Source: Planctomycetota bacterium
GTDB lineage: Bacteria > Planctomycetota > Planctomycetia > Pirellulales > Pirellulaceae
Direction: 5' to 3'
Assembly: GCA_016872725.1 (NCBI GenBank)
Contig: VGZC01000047.1
Coordinates: 1 to 47,638, forward strand
Length of the DNA stretch: 47,638 bases
Positions 8,302 to 16,769 of the stretch are shown here, in pieces. A program made the position numbers and the translations under genes. The notes under the pieces were generated by a model. It did no database searches, was not told where the DNA came from, and worked only from the letters and a program-made list of their open reading frames with translations. The first letter of the stretch is position 1; the number at the start of each line of letters is the position of its first letter.

Positions 8302-10527
8302 TCAATCGACGAGCTGCACTTTGGGTGTGAGGATGATCTTCTCGAAAATTTCGACAAGCCGGTTCTCGTAGTTCGCCGGATCGCCCGATCCGCGGACACC
8401 GAGCCCGTCGTCATCGGCCGTTCCGCCAAGGCGGGCCATCCGGTCCATGAAGTCGTAGACCGTGCCCAAGCCGATGCCGACCGGCCAGACATCGTAGCCT
8501 TGGAGCTGCATCGATTGGCTTTGCATGAGGGCCGCGTCGAGCCACCAGGCGCCGTTGCCGTAGAAGTCCCCGCTCTGGTTGTGCGAGTTCACCCACGACT
8601 GGACCTGATTGGTATTGGTCACCCAGTCGTTCGGAGCGCCGTCGGTCAAGAGGACGACGACCTTGTTCGCGCGGACCCGGCCTTGTTGCTGGAGCACCTG
8701 CTTGGCAAGCGCGAGTCCCGAGTCGGTCGCCGTCGTGAATCCGACATCCGACGTCGCCTGCAGACTGACGCACGCGTTCATCGCCTGCGTGTAGTTCGCG
8801 CCGAGCGGATAATGGACGGTCGCGCCGTTCTGGACCGAATCGAACGAGATGATTGTCACCTTATCGCGGTGATCCGGGTTCGGAATGGCCGCGTTGCGCG
8901 ACTCGATGATCGTCAGCGCCGCGATCATCGCTCGACGGCACGCGTGCATCGGCTGTTCGGCCGGCGGGAACTGGAACGACTTTCCGCGAACCGTGTCGAC
9001 GTTCAAGGGCGACGGATACGCGTGGGACAGGGGCGTGATCCGGTTCGCCACCTTCCCGTCCCGGCCGTAGTCGCAAAGGAACTGTATGTAGGTGCGCGGA
9101 CCGATCTTGTTGCGCCATTGCGAGGGGACCGACGTGTTCGCGCCCTGGTACGTGAACGTGTTCGGATTGTTGAATTTCGACGAGTTGATCCGATCGCCGT
9201 ATTGGTTCGGCGGAAGCGTGCCCCGGTTCGCCGGCGGTTTGCCGAGCGGTCCGGACCCGCCGCTCTGGCCGAGCGCGAGCTGCGGGAAGGTCACACCGCC
9301 CCACGACCCGATCGTGCCGGTCAGCGCGGCGAACGGCGGCACCGCCGGTCGGCTCCAACCCCACGCCGTATCGAGTGACATGATTCCGTCATCACCGGTC
9401 GACGCGACGCGCCGTTCGATCGGCCGCGCGGTCGACGCGCCACCGCCCCGGGGAGGCGGAGGGGGCGGAGGGGGCGGCGGAGGAGGCGGAGGGGGTGGCG
9501 GAGGCGGCGGAGGGGGTGGAGGCGGCGACGGCGGGGGCGGCTTCGGAGGACCCGGAGGCGGAGGCGGTTTCGGCGGGCCGGGCGGAGGAGGAGGAGGAGG
9601 AGGGCTCGGCGTCCATATCGAACGGGGGATCAGCAGATAGTCGAGATACCGCTCCCAGAACTGGTAACTCGAACTGCTCGCGCTGTTCGGCGTCGGTTTC
9701 GCCGTCGGCATGAGCACTCGGATTTGGTTGTCGATGATCCAACTGTACGCGCGCTGCTTGCGCTGCTGTTCGCTGTGCGAGCTGCTGATCCGATACTGGC
9801 TCGGAATCGACGGCTTCGCCAGCGGCCCGTTGTCCTTGGTCATCTCGGCGTACGCGAAGTCGTTCTGTACGACCCCCAGCGGCTGACCGACATATTGGAT
9901 CGAGCCGGGGAACGCACCGAGCCCGAAATCCTGGTAGATGCGCTGCATGACCGAATTCGCCGTGCTCGATCCGTACCGCGAACCGATTTCATTCGTCGCC
10001 CAACACGGCTCGGTGTCATCGTTCATCGAACCCGACAGGTCGACGACGATCGCGATGTCGCGCGGGTTGGCCATGGCGATCGCCGAAGCCCGCACGCCGA
10101 TTTCGCTCCGTCCCAGGATCGACCCGAAAAACAGACGGGTACGCGCATTCGACGCGCCGTCGCGGTTCACGGTGACTCGGACCGCGTTGCCCTGCTGGGC
10201 GGAAGGAGTGAATTGGCGCGTCGCGATGTCCCAATAGCCGAATTCGATCCGGTTGTCGTTGAGCACGAAGTCGTCGACTGTGTTGTCCTGGGCGAATCGC
10301 CGCGCGGCCGAACGCACGTCGGCGTCGGGCTGGCCGAACCGCTGCGCGGCGGCGAGCGCGGCGGCGTCGGCGGCCGTCTGGAGCTGCGTGCGGGAAACGG
10401 CCACGACCCCCGTATCCACCGCGAACGCCACGAATCCGAGGATGACGACCAGGATGATCGCCGCGAATACGGCGATCGCGCCCCGGCGGTTCCGAAACTG
10501 GCGGCAAGTCGGTCGCGGACGGATCAT
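8302..10527 (-). CDS. TadG-like membrane protein with von Willebrand factor A domain and polyproline linker
   Basis: 741 residues from the ATG at 10527 (AGGA nine bases upstream). The N-terminus is a TadE/TadG-type pilus-assembly anchor: RNRRGAIAVFAAIILVVILG spans the membrane and is followed by the typical AVDTGVVAVSRTQLQTAADAA helix. A vWA domain follows, with the metal-site motif DLSGSM at residues 163-168 and a later LLTDGAPNDW. The vWA fold is interrupted after its first part by about 250 residues, including a Pro-rich linker at about 305-361 with 25 prolines in a row. Members of this family are linked to Flp/Tad-type secretion, but no other tad gene is in the window. Ends at a strong terminator. 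Confidence 0.88.
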   Translation of the reverse strand: MIRPRPTCRQFRNRRGAIAVFAAIILVVILGFVAFAVDTGVVAVSRTQLQTAADAAALAAAQRFGQPDADVRSAARRFAQDNTVDDFVLNDNRIEFGYWDIATRQFTPSAQQGNAVRVTVNRDGASNARTRLFFGSILGRSEIGVRASAIAMANPRDIAIVVDLSGSMNDDTEPCWATNEIGSRYGSSTANSVMQRIYQDFGLGAFPGSIQYVGQPLGVVQNDFAYAEMTKDNGPLAKPSIPSQYRISSSHSEQQRKQRAYSWIIDNQIRVLMPTAKPTPNSASSSSYQFWERYLDYLLIPRSIWTPSPPPPPPPPGPPKPPPPPGPPKPPPPSPPPPPPPPPPPPPPPPPPPPPPPPPRGGGASTARPIERRVASTGDDGIMSLDTAWGWSRPAVPPFAALTGTIGSWGGVTFPQLALGQSGGSGPLGKPPANRGTLPPNQYGDRINSSKFNNPNTFTYQGANTSVPSQWRNKIGPRTYIQFLCDYGRDGKVANRITPLSHAYPSPLNVDTVRGKSFQFPPAEQPMHACRRAMIAALTIIESRNAAIPNPDHRDKVTIISFDSVQNGATVHYPLGANYTQAMNACVSLQATSDVGFTTATDSGLALAKQVLQQQGRVRANKVVVLLTDGAPNDWVTNTNQVQSWVNSHNQSGDFYGNGAWWLDAALMQSQSMQLQGYDVWPVGIGLGTVYDFMDRMARLGGTADDDGLGVRGSGDPANYENRLVEIFEKIILTPKVQLVD
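9445..9612 (-). repeat. Low-complexity CCN tract encoding polyproline
   Basis: Runs as GGN triplets on the plus strand. The codons vary (CCC, CCT, CCG, CCA), so it is a coding-level rather than a pure DNA repeat. The longest stretch encodes 25 prolines; the remainder alternates P4-P8 blocks with GPPKP and S. Confidence 0.85.
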
Positions 10528-10823
10528 ACGCGATGTCCTCAAGGCGGCGGGTACCGCAAGGTAGGGTCGAATCGATTGCGACGGCGCGGGGGCTCGGGCG
10601 GTCCGGGGGCGGCTTGGGCCGCCATGGGAAGTCTAGGTCACGATCGACCGCCGCGCCCGACCCGTCCGCCGCTCGAAACGTTCTTTCCACGCGGTCCGCT
10701 CCCCATGCGCCATGCCCGGCTCCCCGCTCGCCGAGTCGTCGCGCAGGTCGACGGAGGACGCGGTACGGATCCCATCCTATGTTTGATCGGACTTTCCGCG
10801 TTTTCCGGGATGGCAACCCACGC

Positions 10824-11846
10824 ATGCGAGCCGAACCGATGATCGACACGAGACACCGGACCACGAGACACCGGACCACGAGACACCGGACGGGCCGAAT
10901 TCGGGGTCCCTTTTCGCCGTGGTGGCTTGTCGCCGCGATCGCGTCGAGCGGCGCCGCGGCCCGCGCCGACGACGCGGCCGCGCGGCTCGCCCACGGCGCT
11001 CGGCTTCGCGCCGAGGGAAATGCGCGTGAGGCTTTTGCGTGGGTCGACCAGTCGTTCCGCATGAAGCCCACCTACGCGGCCCTCATGGAACGGGGCCGCG
11101 TCTGGTTCGATCTCGGCGAGGACGACCGGGCGCTCAACGATTTCCGCGATGCCCAGAAATGGGAACCCGACGACCCGGAACCGCATTGGCTGCAAGCCAA
11201 GGTCTGGTGGAAGAAGGGGAAATTCGAAGAAGCCGAGTCCGAGTTCACCTGGGCCCTGCACGCGAAAGGCGATCATTTTCCTTCCGTCCTCCATCGGGGC
11301 TTCCTGCGGACCGCCATGGGGAACGCGACGGGCGCCGCGGCCGACGGCGAAACGGCCGTCCTGCTCGAACCCGCGAACATCGCGGCGTATCGCCTTCGCG
11401 GCCGAGCTCGACAGGAACTGGGGGACTGGGCGGGCGCCGAGCGGGACTACGATCGGATCGTGCAGGAGACCCCCGAGGATCCCGGCGCGTACGCGCTGCG
11501 CGCCGAGGCTCGTCTCGCCCTGAACAATCTCGAAGGCGCATGGCTCGACGCCGAACGCATCCGCCAACTGCACCCCGCCGACGCGCGGGCGGCCCGTTTT
11601 CGAGGCAACGTGTATCGCGCGCGGAGCAACGCGGCGCAGGCCGAACAGGAACTCAACAAGGCCGTGCACCTCGCGAAACCCGATGAGCGCGCGGCGGTCC
11701 ATTTCGATCGAGGCCTCGCGCGGCTGGATTTGGGCCGCACGGACGAGGCGCTGGCCGACCTGCGGGAATGCCTGAAGCTCGCGCCCGAACGCAAAGACCA
11801 GTTCACTCGGCGGTTCGAACAAGCGCTCGCCGCGCGCGGCCGATGA
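10824..11846 (+). CDS. Secreted tetratricopeptide-repeat protein
   Basis: Start uncertain: ATGs at 10779, 10824 and 10839 are in frame, none with a good ribosome site; 10824 gives 340 residues. A basic leader (three TRHRT units from a 15-base DNA repeat) precedes a hydrophobic segment, WWLVAAIASSGAAARA, so the product is exported or anchored. The remainder is a string of TPR units of about 34 residues (for example FDLGEDDRALNDFRDAQKWE, KGKFEEAESEFTWALH, ELGDWAGAERDYDRIV and LDLGRTDEALADLRECLKL). TPR arrays bind other proteins; the partner is unknown. It is transcribed divergently from the vWA gene, and the histidine kinase follows 120 bases downstream on the same strand. Confidence 0.82.
   Translation: MRAEPMIDTRHRTTRHRTTRHRTGRIRGPFSPWWLVAAIASSGAAARADDAAARLAHGARLRAEGNAREAFAWVDQSFRMKPTYAALMERGRVWFDLGEDDRALNDFRDAQKWEPDDPEPHWLQAKVWWKKGKFEEAESEFTWALHAKGDHFPSVLHRGFLRTAMGNATGAAADGETAVLLEPANIAAYRLRGRARQELGDWAGAERDYDRIVQETPEDPGAYALRAEARLALNNLEGAWLDAERIRQLHPADARAARFRGNVYRARSNAAQAEQELNKAVHLAKPDERAAVHFDRGLARLDLGRTDEALADLRECLKLAPERKDQFTRRFEQALAARGR
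10851..10892 (+). repeat. 15-base tandem repeat, about 2.8 copies
   Basis: Unit GAGACACCGGACCAC, repeated nearly perfectly, inside the leader of the TPR gene. In frame it encodes repeated T-R-H-R-T, so changes in copy number would only lengthen or shorten the basic leader. Confidence 0.75.
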
Positions 11847-11966
11847 CCGTTCGAGGGGCGCCTCGCGACCGCGACCTTGCGGCCCCTTTCGCCGTTCGGC
11901 TATGCTGCATGGCGCTCCGCAACGGATCGTGTGGTCGCGGAGTCCGGATTCCCGCGTGGTTTGGCC

Positions 11967-12932
11967 ATGTTCGAACGTCGTTCGCTCAAGTTCCCCATCA
12001 CGCTCGGCGTCGTCCTGATCGTTCTGATCGTCGTCCTGATCGTTGGTTGGGTGGTGATCACGGCGTTCGGCGCCTCGGGCAGCAATCCGGTCTTGTTCGG
12101 AACGCTGCTCGCCGTCGGCACGTCGTTGCTCGTCATCGTCCTGGTGGGCGTGACGATGTACCTCACGTTGTCGATCAAGGCGATCAACCTGAGCCAGCGT
12201 CAGAGCAACTTCATCGACGCCGTGACGCACGAACTCAAGTCGCCCATCGCGTCGCTCAAACTCTATCTCCAAACGCTGTCGCGACAGGATGTGAGCTCGA
12301 CCGAACGCGTGACGTTCCACAACATGATGCTCGATGACGTCGAACGCCTCGACCAACTGATCAACCACCTGCTCGACGCCGCGCGACTCGACCGCCAATC
12401 GCCGTCGGTTCCGCCGGAGGAGGTCGACGTCGACGAACTGCTGCGTGAGATCGCCTATGATGTCGCGGACCGTTACCGCCAGCCGCGCGACCGAGTCCGG
12501 CTCGAACTCGAACCGTGCGTCGTGGAAGCGCGCCGGGAGGACTTGACGATCGTGTTCCGCAACCTGATCGACAACGCGATCAAGTACGCGGGCGATCCGC
12601 CGAGCGTGCGCGTGTCGCTCGCGGTCGGCGACGATCGCGCACCATCGATCCAGATCGAGGACAACGGGCGCGGCATCCCCGCCGGATTGCGGCGCAGGAT
12701 CTTCGGCCGGTTCGTGCGGCTTGGCCGCGAGCTCGAACGCGACCGGCCCGGCACGGGGCTCGGGCTCTATCTGGCGCGGTCGCTCGTGCAGAGGCTGAAG
12801 GCCTCGATCCGGATCCGCGATCCGGTGTCGGGCCAGGGCACGGTCTTCGAAGTGCGCCTTCCCGCCGCGAGCCTTCGCGGCGGATCGCACCGAAAAGCGA
12901 AACCGGTCGCCGCGCCCGATGGCCCTTCGTGA
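11967..12932 (+). CDS. Membrane sensor histidine kinase
   Basis: 321 residues from the ATG at 11967. Two membrane helices (about residues 10-28 and 45-68) enclose only about 15 residues, so there is no real extracytoplasmic sensor domain and no obvious HAMP. The dimerisation/phosphoacceptor helix follows, with VTHELKSP and the phosphorylated His88. The ATPase domain has the N box (NLIDNAIKYAG), G1 (IEDNGRGIP) and G2 (RPGTGLGLYLA). It would phosphorylate the regulator encoded 73 bases downstream. The signal is probably sensed in the membrane or through a partner protein. Confidence 0.93.
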   Translation: MFERRSLKFPITLGVVLIVLIVVLIVGWVVITAFGASGSNPVLFGTLLAVGTSLLVIVLVGVTMYLTLSIKAINLSQRQSNFIDAVTHELKSPIASLKLYLQTLSRQDVSSTERVTFHNMMLDDVERLDQLINHLLDAARLDRQSPSVPPEEVDVDELLREIAYDVADRYRQPRDRVRLELEPCVVEARREDLTIVFRNLIDNAIKYAGDPPSVRVSLAVGDDRAPSIQIEDNGRGIPAGLRRRIFGRFVRLGRELERDRPGTGLGLYLARSLVQRLKASIRIRDPVSGQGTVFEVRLPAASLRGGSHRKAKPVAAPDGPS

Positions 12933-13005
12933 CGCGAAGGACGATCCACGCCCAAGACGCTCAAACCGCCCAAGAGGATCCGGGGCCGTCGAGATTGTTC
13001 GGCGC

Positions 13006-13752
13006 ATGACACGCATGAAGAAACCGCACATCCTGGTCGTCGAGGACGAATCCCACTTGGCGGTCGGAATCAAGTTCAATCTCGAGCGCGAGGGCTATCG
13101 CGTCACGACGGTCGGGGACGGTCCGAGCGCGCTGGAAGTCGTGAACCGGCGCGGCGACCCGGTCGATGTCATCGTCCTGGACCTGATGCTCCCCAAGATG
13201 AGCGGTTACGCGGTATGCGAGTCGCTGCGCGCGTCGGGCAACGCCACGCCCGTGCTCATCCTCACCGCCCGCACGCTCACCGAGGATCGGATTCGAGGCT
13301 TCGATGTCGGCGCCAATCAATACCTCACGAAACCGTTCGATCTGGGGGAACTGCTCAGCCGCGTTCGCAACCTGCTCGCCATGACGCGCCGCCGGACGGT
13401 CGAGCCGGAGCGTGAGTTCGGCGAGCTCGACACCGTGGCGTTCGGCGACGCGCGGATCGACTTCCGTTCGTTCGAGGCGCGGGTCGGAGACCAGGGTGTC
13501 CGATTGACGCGTCTCGAAATGCGCCTGCTCCAATATTTCGCCGAGCATCCCGGTCGCGTCGTTTCGCGCGCCGAACTCCTCGAACGCGTCTGGAACACGT
13601 CGTCGCAGGTCACGACACGCGCCGTGGATCAGTTCGTGATGCGCCTGCGCAAGGCGTTCGAACCCGATTCGGCCAGTCCCAGGTACTTCCTGACGGTGCG
13701 CGACGCGGGTTATCGATTCGACCCCGAAGGCCGCGGACCGGCACCCGAATAG
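13006..13752 (+). CDS. OmpR-family response regulator
   Basis: 248 residues. ATGs at 13006 and 13015 are both possible. The receiver domain has the acidic pair (VEDE), the phosphorylation site Asp59 in VIVLDLMLPKMSG, the Thr of LILTAR and the Lys of YLTKPFDLGEL. The C-terminal winged helix is of the OmpR/PhoB type (LTRLEMRLLQYFAEHPGRVV, then VDQFVMRLRKAFE). It is the cognate partner of the upstream kinase. Targets are unknown; lnt follows 20 bases after it and could be cotranscribed. Confidence 0.93.
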   Translation: MTRMKKPHILVVEDESHLAVGIKFNLEREGYRVTTVGDGPSALEVVNRRGDPVDVIVLDLMLPKMSGYAVCESLRASGNATPVLILTARTLTEDRIRGFDVGANQYLTKPFDLGELLSRVRNLLAMTRRRTVEPEREFGELDTVAFGDARIDFRSFEARVGDQGVRLTRLEMRLLQYFAEHPGRVVSRAELLERVWNTSSQVTTRAVDQFVMRLRKAFEPDSASPRYFLTVRDAGYRFDPEGRGPAPE

Positions 13753-13772
13753 CCGCGAAAGGACGTGCCATC

Positions 13773-15497
13773 GTGAGCAAGACCCCGAGCCGGAGAGTGG
13801 TTCCGCGCGCGTTCACACTGAGCTTGCTGTCGGGCATATTGCTCTGGGCCGCGTTCCCGCCCGTTGGTTGGTCGTGGCTCGGGTGGATCGCGCCGGTGCC
13901 CTGGCTTTGGCTCGTGCGGGACGAGGCATGGCGCTGCCGCCGCCCGTATGTTTGGGTCTGGGCGGCCGCGTCGATTCACTGGCTGGCGGTCCTCCAAGGC
14001 ATCCGTCTTCCCTACTGGATCCTCTATTTCGGCTGGATCGCCCTGTCACTCTATGTGGCCGTCTATTTGCCCGTGTTTGTGGCCGCGACGCGCGTCGCCG
14101 TCCATCGATGGCGCGTGCCTTTGCCGCTCGCCGCGCCCATCGCCTGGGTCGCGTGCGAATTCGTTCGAGGCCACGCGATCACCGGATTCTCCGGCGCGCT
14201 CCTGGGCCACACGCAGGTCCGCGTCACGCCCCTCATCCAAATCGCCGATCTTGGCGGCGCGTACGCGGTCAGCTTCCTGATCATGCTCGTCGCCGGGTGC
14301 CTCGCTTCGCTCGACCGATCGCGGCGCGGGACCCGAACCCGTCTCGCCGTCGCGGCGCTCGCCGTGCTCGCGGCGCTCGCCTATGGCGCTGTCCGCCGCC
14401 TCCCGCCCGCGGAGTCGGACTACCGGGCGATCCGCGTCGCCTTGCTGCAGGGGACATTCAACACGGTCTTCGAGGCGCCCGACCCGGAACGGAATCGGGC
14501 CGTGTTCGAGCAGTACCTGCGGGTCGCCGAGCGGGCGGCGGGCGAACAACTCGGCATCGACCTGATGGTTTGGCCCGAATCGACCTTCTCCGAAAACAAC
14601 CCGAATTGGCTTCTGGGTGACACGATCGTGTCACCAGATGGCTCGACCGTCGACTCGGGGGCATTCGAGTCCCGCGTGCGGGAGCGCGAGGCGTCGTTCC
14701 GCGCGAAATGCGCCGAGGTCGCGCGGCGCGTGCGCGCGGGACAGGAGGCGGCCCGCCGAGCGGCGTCGAGCGGCGCGGCGGACGGCGCGACACGCGCGAC
14801 ACGCCAATTGGTCGGAGTCGAAACGATCAACCTGCTGGGCCCACACATGCGGACGCACAATTCGGCCCTCCTGCTCGACCCCGACGGCCGATCCGCCGCC
14901 CGCTACGACAAAGTCCACCTCGTGATGTTCGGCGAGTACATTCCGTTCGGAGACCGGTTTCCCTGGATCTACTCGATCTCGCCAATGGCCGGCGGACTGA
15001 CGCCCGGCGATGGGCCCGTCCCGATGACGGTCGGTTCGATGCGGCTCGTCCCAAGCGTGTGCTTCGAGAGCTTCGTACCCCACCTCGTGCGCTCGCAAGT
15101 CGCGACCCTGATCCGCGAGGGCATGCCTCCCGATCTGCTCGTCAATGTCACCCACGACGGTTGGTTCTGGGGCTCCAGCATGCTCGACCTCCACCTCGCC
15201 TGCTCGGTCTTCCGCGCCGTCGAACATCGAAGGCCCATGCTGGTCGCCGCCAATCCGGGGCTCACCGCCAGTATCGACGGCGACGGACGGATCCGGCGCG
15301 AACTGCCTCGATTGACCGAGGACTACCTGTTCGATGTCGTGGGAGCCGACACGCGCTGGAGCCTCTACTCGCGCCTGGGCGACCTGCCGGCGGCCGTCTG
15401 CCTGGTCGTGACGGTCGGTTGGTGCGCGGCCCACGTCCAGGACCGGTGGCGCCGGTCGCGCGGGTCGCAGGGCGCGGCGAGCCGATCGGCCGGTTGA
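13773..15497 (+). CDS. lnt: Apolipoprotein N-acyltransferase
   Basis: Transfers the third acyl chain to the N-terminal cysteine of lipoproteins in the cytoplasmic membrane. GTG start with AAAGGA upstream; 574 residues. The N-terminal half is hydrophobic with several helices; the C-terminal half is a nitrilase-type domain with the catalytic triad in place: Glu269 (MVWPEST), Lys380 (ARYDKVHLV, followed by GEYIPFGDRFPW) and Cys430 (SVCFES). Between Glu and Lys there are about 43 more residues than in the E. coli enzyme, Ala/Arg-rich and charged (about 295-345). Its presence fits the lipoproteins predicted nearby (5058-5591 and PstS). Confidence 0.93.
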   Translation: MSKTPSRRVVPRAFTLSLLSGILLWAAFPPVGWSWLGWIAPVPWLWLVRDEAWRCRRPYVWVWAAASIHWLAVLQGIRLPYWILYFGWIALSLYVAVYLPVFVAATRVAVHRWRVPLPLAAPIAWVACEFVRGHAITGFSGALLGHTQVRVTPLIQIADLGGAYAVSFLIMLVAGCLASLDRSRRGTRTRLAVAALAVLAALAYGAVRRLPPAESDYRAIRVALLQGTFNTVFEAPDPERNRAVFEQYLRVAERAAGEQLGIDLMVWPESTFSENNPNWLLGDTIVSPDGSTVDSGAFESRVREREASFRAKCAEVARRVRAGQEAARRAASSGAADGATRATRQLVGVETINLLGPHMRTHNSALLLDPDGRSAARYDKVHLVMFGEYIPFGDRFPWIYSISPMAGGLTPGDGPVPMTVGSMRLVPSVCFESFVPHLVRSQVATLIREGMPPDLLVNVTHDGWFWGSSMLDLHLACSVFRAVEHRRPMLVAANPGLTASIDGDGRIRRELPRLTEDYLFDVVGADTRWSLYSRLGDLPAAVCLVVTVGWCAAHVQDRWRRSRGSQGAASRSAG

Positions 15498-15627
15498 CCG
15501 GGACCGGTCCGCAATTCGAACCGGATCCCTCCCACGACCCGATCGGACGGACGAACCTCGGGTTGCGCCGGTAAAGCGGGGCGGCGTCCACTCATTCGGC
15601 CCAGTTTCCCCAAATTCCGGGAATTCG

Positions 15628-15657
15628 TTGACACCGGAAAAGGGCCATAATTATACT
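15628..15657 (+). promoter_or_regulatory. Strong sigma-70 type promoter for the coiled-coil/small-membrane-protein pair
   Basis: TTGACA (15628-15633), 18 bases, TATACT (15652-15657): a perfect -35 and a five-of-six -10. Transcription would begin near 15664, with a leader of about 73 bases before the GTG at 15737. The rest of the 239-base gap after lnt shows nothing else clear. Confidence 0.65.
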
Positions 15658-15736
15658 GAGTGAACGTTCCGTGCGTGGGATCGCGCGTCGCGCCGCGCGT
15701 CGGCTGTGGGGCGTCTCTTGATGAGGGTATGGGGCC

Positions 15737-16564
15737 GTGACGTTTATCGGCAAAATCCTGACGGGCCTGACGCTCGTTCTGAGCATCCTTTTCGCCTCGT
15801 TGTCGGTCGTGGTTTTCGCGACGCATCGGAACTGGCGTGACGAGTCGAAGAAGTTGGAGACGTCGGTAACCGAGCTGACGAACGCCAACACGCGATTGCG
15901 CGAGGACATCCAGCGATCGAAGGACGAGTACGCGCGGGAGCAGCTCGCGCGGAAGATGGCCATCGCGTCGCTCGAGACCCAGTTGCAGACGGCCGTCGAT
16001 CTGGCGAAGCGGGCGAAGGACGAATCGGATTCGCTCAACGCGCAGATCGGAACGCTCGTGAGCAAGGGCAACACCGACTCGACGCAGCTTGCCGCCGTCA
16101 CATCCGAGGTGTCCGAACTGCGCACGCAGCTCCGCGATTCGCGGGCGGACCGCGACTCCCAGTTCGCGGAAGCGACCCGTTTGACGGACGAGGTGCACGG
16201 ATTGCAGGGTGTGAAGGACACGCTGACGGCGAAGAACGTGCAGCTTGCGGCGAGCAACGCGCGGTTCCAGAAGGTGTTGGAAGCGAACAATCTGACCGAG
16301 TTCGACGAAGTCGAATCGATTCCGCCGAAGGTCGACGGAATCGTCGTGGCGGTGGCGGAGCGCGACTTGATCGAAGTGTCGCTGGGTGCGGACGACGGAT
16401 TGAAGATCGGCCACACGTTGGACGTGCATCGCGGCGCGGTGTATCTTGGCCGCGTCGTGATCAAGCAGACATCGCCGAACCGCGCCGTCGCTCAGGTCCT
16501 TCCCGAGTTCCGCAAAGGCCTTATCAGGACGAACGACCGTGTCGCAACCAGATTCGTCAATTAG
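15737..16564 (+). CDS. Membrane-anchored coiled-coil protein
   Basis: 275 residues, GTG start behind GAGGGTATGGGG. One N-terminal helix (KILTGLTLVLSILFASLSVVVFA) anchors a long coiled coil at about residues 35-190, rich in Glu, Lys, Gln and Ala. A compact C-terminal domain at about 195-275 (DGIVVAVAERDLIEVSLG, then LKIGHTLDVHRG and YLGRVVIKQTSPNRAVAQV) resembles the FlgT C-terminal-type beta domain found in other planctomycete coiled-coil proteins. Function unknown; envelope spacing or scaffolding is a guess. It shares 26 bases with the next gene, a sign of translational coupling. Confidence 0.8.
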   Translation: MTFIGKILTGLTLVLSILFASLSVVVFATHRNWRDESKKLETSVTELTNANTRLREDIQRSKDEYAREQLARKMAIASLETQLQTAVDLAKRAKDESDSLNAQIGTLVSKGNTDSTQLAAVTSEVSELRTQLRDSRADRDSQFAEATRLTDEVHGLQGVKDTLTAKNVQLAASNARFQKVLEANNLTEFDEVESIPPKVDGIVVAVAERDLIEVSLGADDGLKIGHTLDVHRGAVYLGRVVIKQTSPNRAVAQVLPEFRKGLIRTNDRVATRFVN

Positions 16565-16703
16565 TCGCGCTGCGCCGAAGAAGGCCTACGATGTCTACAC
16601 GGTGATGCTGTTCATCGCCTTCCTGGCGTTGTTGGGCGGCTGCATCCTGTTGTATATCGAGCTCACTTCCTACGGCGCGTTTCCGTACTGGAAGACGGCC
16701 TAG
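16539..16703 (+). CDS. 54-residue single-helix membrane protein
   Basis: GTG start at 16539, inside the end of the upstream gene, stop TAG at 16701. The product has a polar N-terminus (SQPDSSISRAAPKKAYDVYT), one membrane helix (VMLFIAFLALLGGCILLYIEL) and a short aromatic tail, SYGAFPYWKTA. The frame is clean, the helix is well formed and there is a 26-base overlap with the coiled-coil gene, so it is probably real and translated with it. It is easily missed because of its length. Probably a partner subunit of the coiled-coil protein. Confidence 0.7.
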   Translation: MSQPDSSISRAAPKKAYDVYTVMLFIAFLALLGGCILLYIELTSYGAFPYWKTA

Positions 16704-16769
16704 CGAGTCGCTTGGGGGTCCGTTGGCGGCGGCCCGCGTTTCGGGTATTCGGCTCAGGGAATTCGCCGT

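Noticed and set aside
11967-15497. Kinase, regulator and lnt as a dedicated lipoprotein-stress system
   Set aside because: Adjacency is the only evidence; the regulator-lnt spacing fits cotranscription but nothing shows a functional link.
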